Shown here: in pieces, positions 58,566-64,000 of the stretch
How the letters are laid out: each line of letters starts with the position of its first letter
Numbering within the stretch: the stretch's first letter is position 1
Source: Castanea sativa
Lineage: Eukaryota; Streptophyta; Magnoliopsida; Fagales; Fagaceae
Assembly (NCBI RefSeq): GCF_040712315.1
Contig: NC_134013.1
Location: 44,836,001 to 44,900,000, forward strand
Reading direction: 5' to 3'
Length of the DNA: 64,000 nucleotides
Position numbers and translations under genes: made by a program
The notes under the pieces: generated by a model
What the model saw: the letters and a program-made list of their open reading frames with translations, nothing else
Told to the model about the DNA's origin: nothing
The model's database searches: none

Positions 58566-59498
58566 ATATATATTAGAAAAATGAGATCACAAAAATTAAT
58601 AAATGCTCAATTATGAGTTATAATGCACAATTTTTTTTTTTTTAAATCCATATGTTAATGATGCATTGGTTTATATGCACAAATTTATTGTGGTTGTGTG
58701 TTTTTTTGAATATATGTATACAGTTTGAATTTAATTTTTGAAAAATATATAAGAAATTATTTAATAAAACATTAAATGCATTTTAATTGCTGTCCTTAAA
58801 GCATTTATTAATAAAATCCAATAAGTTATGCCAGGCTGCCAATGCCATGCTTGCAAGGAAACTTTTGTGATCTATATGTCTTTTGCAAGCACCAAATTTC
58901 ATCTATAAAATTTTAAACTGTGTAACTGACAAGTATGGGTCCGTTTGGATAGAACTTATTTTACTGAAACTGAAAACTGAAAGCTGAAAACACTATAGCA
59001 AAATAATTTTTAAATGTGTGAATAGTTTTGTGGGACCCATTTTTAATGAAAAAGTTGTTAAAAAGTGAAATTTGTGGGACCCGTAAACAGTGCATTTGTG
59101 CACTGTTCATGGCTGAAAAGTCAATATATGCTGCTGGGTAAAAAAAAAAAAAAAAGCAAAAACGCGACGTAGACGCACAAACGCGGATCCAAACGCCCTC
59201 TATACTTCAAATCCAAGCTTCTTCTTGCTTCACGGTAGTTTGTACTTCTAGGATAATTTGTAAGAGGCTTAGAATGGTCTGAAGGTTCTGAGAGGAGTCC
59301 TATGTATAGAAGTGTTTATACACATTTATGAAGAGTCATAACCTTAGAAAGGGTTTTCACTCTCTCAAATATTACAACCTTTCACCAAACTATACAGTTG
59401 TATTTGAAACAAGCCATCCTTTTGGATTAAATACATGAGAGTACACATGCACAACTTAAAAGTCTATAATTCATTCATTCTAGTATCTAATTCCTTAT
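58566..59498. other. Intergenic stretch containing a MITE
   Basis: No gene. Apart from the MITE at 58937-59198 it is plain AT-rich sequence. Confidence 0.5.
58937..59198. mobile_element. MITE with GGGTCCGTTTGGAT-type ends (hAT-like)
   Basis: 262 bp. Left end GGGTCCGTTTGGAT, right end ATCCAAACGCCC, inverted with small mismatches. The inside has GTGGGACCC words twice and TGCACTGTTCATGGCTG. Ends of this kind mark a MITE type widespread in trees. No clear target duplication, so the superfamily is a guess. Confidence 0.65.
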
Positions 59499-60528
59499 TG
59501 TTAGGACATATGTGAATCATGTTTAGAACATATGTCATTTAGAATTGGCTAATCCTTTGACAAAACGCACTTTACTTGTAATTGGGTAGATCAAGGATGG
59601 TTTAAGTTTTCAAGAAACATGGTGTTCAAGTCAAGAGTTAAAGCCATGCAAATTTTTTCAAGAAACAAGTGAAGAAGTGTTGTATTTTAAAGCTTGACAG
59701 CTAGCTTGACAAATGGCATCTATCGAGGTCTAAAAGGTAGTTTTAGCCTGATGCTCGACAGATATCCTATCTATTGAGATTTACGAAAATCAATTTTTCA
59801 TATCTGATTTCACATATATCCGTGTATACTTGTTTAGACTTTCTTTTCTCACAACTCTAAACATATATAAGGATTATTTTAAGGGTCATCTCAGTTGATG
59901 AAACTTGATACAAAGGTTTTGTTCAAACAAATTGTGACGAGAGACAGAATTTGTCCCAGTTCATCTTTCTCTTGAAGAAGCTGCTGCGTTTGTATGCCGT
60001 AAGATTTTGTAACCAAGGAACTTTGTGATCTTCATTGTGTTGATGAACTGAAGAACTTTGCGGTCAACATCCTTCTCAAGTTGGTGTGTTAGTTACGTAC
60101 TTGGATTCATGCAAAGGAGTAAGTCGCGTATTGGGATCCGCACATCGATTGGTTAGTCGCGTACTGGTAGCCGTGCATTGAAAATGAGAGATTGTCACTA
60201 CAGAACAAGTCCAATTATGTATTATGGTAAAGGTTCCACTATAGGTTGGTATAAAATACTAGGATTCCTTTACTTATAACCACTTGTTGTGATAATAGTG
60301 AATTCTCGGGAGTGGTGACCTTAAAATCACTCGATGAGATTTTTGCCTTGGAGGTTTTCCCCTTTAGTAAACAAATCACCGTGTCAACTTTATTTTCCAC
60401 AGCATTTAACTTAGTTGGTGATTTGTTTATGCTACCACGCGTATTGCATGTTAATTGAATTAATTAATTAACTTGGCTAATTAATTGGTTAATTTATCAC
60501 AATGGATCAATACATTCTTGGCCTATCA
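59499..60528 (+). mobile_element. Solo LTR of the A/B family
   Basis: 1030 bp, TGTTAGGACATATG...GGCCTATCA. Flanks CTTAT and CTTGT fit a 5-bp target duplication with one change. Includes TATA CATATATAAGG near 59863-59873 and TCTATCGAGG upstream. No internal part attached. Confidence 0.85.
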
Positions 60529-61801
60529 CTTGTAAATTCTTCTAGCTTTTAACTCAAAAAAATTCATCTTTCCAAGTTTTCTTTTCAAAAGGGTTTTCTA
60601 ACTAAATTTTTATCTCAAGTGTCATGATTTTCTTGCTTATGCTTCAGTTTCTAAAAGTGGTCAAGACGGCTATACATTGAAGTTAGGATGGTCACAGAAC
60701 CACCCTGACTTAGGAAAAAATAATTTTTATATATAAATTTATAAGAATTTTATGATTTTTTTTTACATTTAAAAAAATTTGTGACCACAAAATTTTTTAA
60801 GCACAACATAATTAAATTTTGGACAAAGTTTGGCAATAAATGTAGTTGTAGATTTTGACAAATCCACCATTAAATGACATTTTCTTCTTATATCTTTCAT
60901 ACTTGCAAAATTCCAATAAGATCAAAGATTAATAATTATGTCATTAATCAAATGTTTAAATTTCTAGTTTTTGTAGTTTAAAATTATACATAAAAAATAA
61001 GTTTATGAATCAAACAATAAATAATATCCAATTAATATGAAATTTGGCACATTTGTTAAAAACAAAAAGAACATGCAATTCAATGGTTAAATTTTCAAAA
61101 TATATAGCAATGCTAATTTGTTTAATAAGAGTTGTAGTTTTAGGTTATAACTAAGTTTGTAACCAAACTTTGTCTTTAAACTTTGATCCCCTTAACAATA
61201 TATTAGATCTTTACAAATAAAAAGGAAAATCCCAGGAAAAATTTTATTGAAATAAAATTTTAAAAGAGATGTAATTTGTAATATTGATAATGAGTCTTTC
61301 ATGCAATGATTTCAAAATTATAAATAAAAAATAAAAAAATCGTAGAAGAAATCATAAGACTTTATGTATTTGTGTTTTTTTTTTTTTTTTTTGTCAAGAT
61401 GTGAAGTTTTTTTTTTTAATTAAATTTTGTATAATTTAAGTTTCATAATGATCACCCTGAAAAAAATTTCTGGAATCAACACTATGAGTGGTATTGGATG
61501 AAAATCTTTTAGAAATTTCACTTTCACCATGCGACAAATATAGATATGCTCTTAGCCAATTAAGAAAGAATACTATTTTCTTCAGAAGGAAAAAAAAAAG
61601 ATCAAGATGCGAGTATGACAAAAAAAATAATAATCAAGTATCTGAAATGGTATTTAAATATCTGTTATGACAAGAAACTGCAATGACATTTCGCTTTTTT
61701 TTTTTTTAACCTTAAACTTTCACGCCACAACCAAATTAAAACAATGACATTTCATATTTGTGACAATTATGAATGAAGAAGCTACTGAACCGCATCATTT
61801 G
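60529..61801. other. AT-rich intergenic stretch
   Basis: Long A and T runs (for example 61376-61392). No gene, LTR or inverted ends that I can support. Confidence 0.5.
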
Positions 61802-62774
61802 TGATAGGCCAAAAACGTATTGACCCCTTGTGATGAATTAATTGATTAATTAGCCAAGTTCAATTAATTAACCAATTTAACATGCAAAGCGCGTGGTAGC
61901 ACAAACAAATCACCAAATAAACTAAGTATGCAGCGGAAAATAAATAACACGGTGATTTGTTTACGAATGGGGAAAACCTACACGGCAAAAACCCCACCGG
62001 GTGATTTTAAGGTCACCACTCCTGAAACTCCACTATTATCACAACAAACGGTTACAACTAAAGGAATCTCAAGTACCTTACCAACCTACAGTTGAACCCT
62101 TACCCCAATACCCAATTGTTCTGTAGTGACAGTTTCTCCTTTCAATGTACGGCTCCCAAGTATGTGACTAACCAAATGCGCGGATCCCAGTACGCGACTT
62201 CAATCACCAACTAGAGAAGATCGTTGGCTGCAAAGGTCTTCAATTCATCCACACGATGAAGATCAAGAAGATACTTGGTTACAAAACCCTACGGTGTAAA
62301 GACACAACAACTTCTTCACAAAAGAGATGAACTAGGGCAAGAACTTCGTCTCAAGTTACAATTTGCATGAACAAGGATTTCTCAATGCTTGTGTAACTTG
62401 CCACGCTTCAACGGCCCTTAGAATAATCCTTTTATATGTCTAGGCTTAGGAGAAAAGAAGGCCCAAAAACACATCCACGGATTACTACAGGTGTCGAGGT
62501 GCTGTCGAGAAGCTGTCGAGCCTCGGGGCTAGAACAGCTTCTTAAAGCTTGATAGATGCAGCTGTCGAGCTTTAATGAAGAGCACTTCTCAACTTGTTTC
62601 TTGAACAGACTGCATGGCTTTAACACTTGATCTTGAAACCTTGTTTCTTGAAGCATTAACATCATCCTAAATCTACCCAATTACAAGTAAAGTGCGTTTT
62701 GACAAAGGATTAGCCAATTACATAAATAATGAATGACATATGTTCTAAACAAGTGGAACACATATGTCCTAACA
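61802..62774 (-). repeat. 3' LTR of element G
   Basis: 973 bp, very close to B's LTRs. The motif/TATA region is slightly shortened near 62480. Followed by the GCCAAATGGGGAGAT polypurine tract (minus strand, 62775-62789). Confidence 0.9.
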
Positions 62775-63057
62775 ATCTCCCCATTTGGCAATCCGTGACA
62801 AAACCACAACCACAAATGAACATATGAGAGAAGTAAAAAAACACTCAACTCATATTCACTTATGTAATACAATAAAATTTATCATAACACAAACTCTTGA
62901 AAAAATTTGCAAGAAGAGAGTTTATGACAAGTAAACTCATCAAGGCATCTTAGTGTGAAATAGAAATAATAGATTGCATACAAAATAAAGAAACATGTGT
63001 ATAAAGGGAGAAAAGAGACAACACATGTAAAGATAGGTGAAAGAAACATACAACATC

Positions 63058-63108
<51 letters not shown>
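63058..63108. repeat. (TA)n microsatellite in element G
   Basis: About 25 TA units, absent at the matching place in B (near 19745), so it expanded in or after this copy. Confidence 0.9.
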
Positions 63109-63110
<2 letters not shown>

Positions 63111-63339
63111 CAAAAATGAGCACAATGTATGTAATAATGGTCACAAGAGCTAAGTACAAGAAGAAAATGTATCTAAAGTAAAGAAAAGAAAAAGATACAA
63201 GTAATCCTCACTACATCCCTCAGCACTCAACACTCCCCCTATCAAAATGTCCCTATACAAGCTCTCCCCCTAAGTATGACTACTCTCATAACCCAAAACT
63301 ACTCCCCTTTTTTTGTCACGAGTGACAAAAGGTAGAGTG

Positions 63340-63569
63340 TCAAGTAGACATCTCATTGGTAGAGCTAGCATCTCCATCATCATCATCATTCGAAGCATCA
63401 TCGTCATCACCATCATCATCCCCAGACGTGGAAGCCACAGGAGGTGGTGGAGGAGAAACCTCGGGAGCAAAGCCGCCCATGGTCGCCTGTCGCCTAGCAA
63501 TGCGACCAACACGAACATTCACCTGATACAACTCTGTAGAGAGCGTATCCAGGTGAGCATCCATGCGCT
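63340..63569 (-). pseudogene. Env-like gene, C-terminal fragment (element G)
   Basis: Open frame from the deletion junction: MDAHLDTLSTELYQVNVR, then IARRQATMGGF, PPPPP and an Asp-rich tail ending EMST. It keeps Gln where B has a TAG, which helps date B's stop as private to B. Confidence 0.85.
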
Positions 63570-63673
63570 AAATCTACCCAATTACAAGTAAAGTGCATTT
63601 TGACAAAAGATTAGCCAATTACATAAATAATAAATAACATGTTCTAAACAAGTGAAACACATATGTCCTAACA

Positions 63674-64000
63674 ATTTGAACAGTGGATTCTGTAAAATAC
63701 AGGAAATCTTTCATAATAGGATGGATTATGAGTTATGACAATTTAAAATTCAGTTATAACTTATTAATTTAACGAAGATTTTCCTACCACAAGAAAATAA
63801 CGAAGATTCATATAAAAGCAAAACTGAAGATTTATGCATTATTGGTGTTTTGGAAGCATTTGGCAATTAGAACTGGAAATCTATTCTTTTTCTTTTATTT
63901 TTTAAATGCATAGTTTATTTAACTTTTTGAGATCACTCCTCCACCTACCAATTACTTCTACCAAATCATTGATTTCATACTTTAGTGTCTTGTTTCTTTA
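63674..64000. other. Flank of element G
   Basis: Begins with the target duplication ATTTG. AT-rich, no feature seen. Confidence 0.5.

Larger units (their letters stand above)
61802..63673 (-). mobile_element. Element G: B-family copy with large internal deletion
   Basis: Plus strand TGATAGGCC... to CCTAACA with perfect target duplication ATTTG (61797-61801, 63674-63678). It holds a full 3' LTR (61802-62774), polypurine tract, spacer with (TA)n, the last ~75 codons of the env-like gene, and then, from about 63570, only the last ~100 bp of the other LTR. Everything between (gag, spacer, promoter, most of env-like and most of the 5' LTR) is gone. Confidence 0.9.

Overview
The window is plant nuclear DNA made almost entirely of nested LTR retrotransposons. 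I find no intact host gene, tRNA, rRNA or CRISPR array. The AT-richness, several Sirevirus-like Ty1/copia copies, a Tat-type Ty3/gypsy element, a Helitron and TIR elements point to a woody eudicot with a moderately large genome. Fagaceae is my guess from repeat appearance only.

Layout. Bases 1-34119 are one nest of five copia elements, resolved by their TG...CA LTR ends and mostly by 5-bp target duplications. Element E (+, 4841-34119, 5' part outside the window) has element A (+, 1-4840) inserted in its gag and element D (-, 8953-32144, TSD CTTCC) inserted in its env-like gene. D has element C (-, 10782-26675, TSD GGAAA/GCAAA) in its own env-like gene. C has element B (-, 18443-26145, TSD GTGGT) in its 5' LTR, plus a D-family solo LTR (16580-17427). 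D also carries a ~1 kb DNA element with long inverted repeats (27633-28612). After two tandem-repeat arrays (34121-35215) and a duplicated Ty3/gypsy tail (37290-38645) come intergenic DNA and a Helitron (41195-43908). Element H, a Tat-lineage Ty3/gypsy element (-, 45844-58565), follows, with two solo copia LTRs inside it. A MITE, a solo LTR and a strongly deleted B-family copy (G, TSD ATTTG) end the window.

How the genes fit together. A, B, D and E look like Sireviruses: a gag with two zinc knuckles and a long coiled coil, an env-like gene near the 3' end, several polypurine tracts and initiator-Met primer sites. B, D and E have gag and env-like genes but no pol between them. The sequence after gag in B is the same as the sequence after RNase H in A, so pol looks cleanly missing and these copies would need pol from an A-like partner. 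In all four copies the env-like ATG is preceded by a pyrimidine-rich AG acceptor, a 380-600 bp T-rich intron and a GTAAG/GTATG donor. In A, B and D a TATA box lies about 130-145 bp upstream of the donor. Clustered TCGAT-type motifs upstream of it are the same motifs found upstream of the TATA box in the LTR of that family. This suggests the env-like gene is its own promoter-driven, spliced transcription unit. Element H shows a parallel design: an antisense gene beside the 3' LTR with its own TATA box and apparent introns. These unit models are inferences from sequence alone. All coding regions carry stops or frameshifts, so these are decayed copies.
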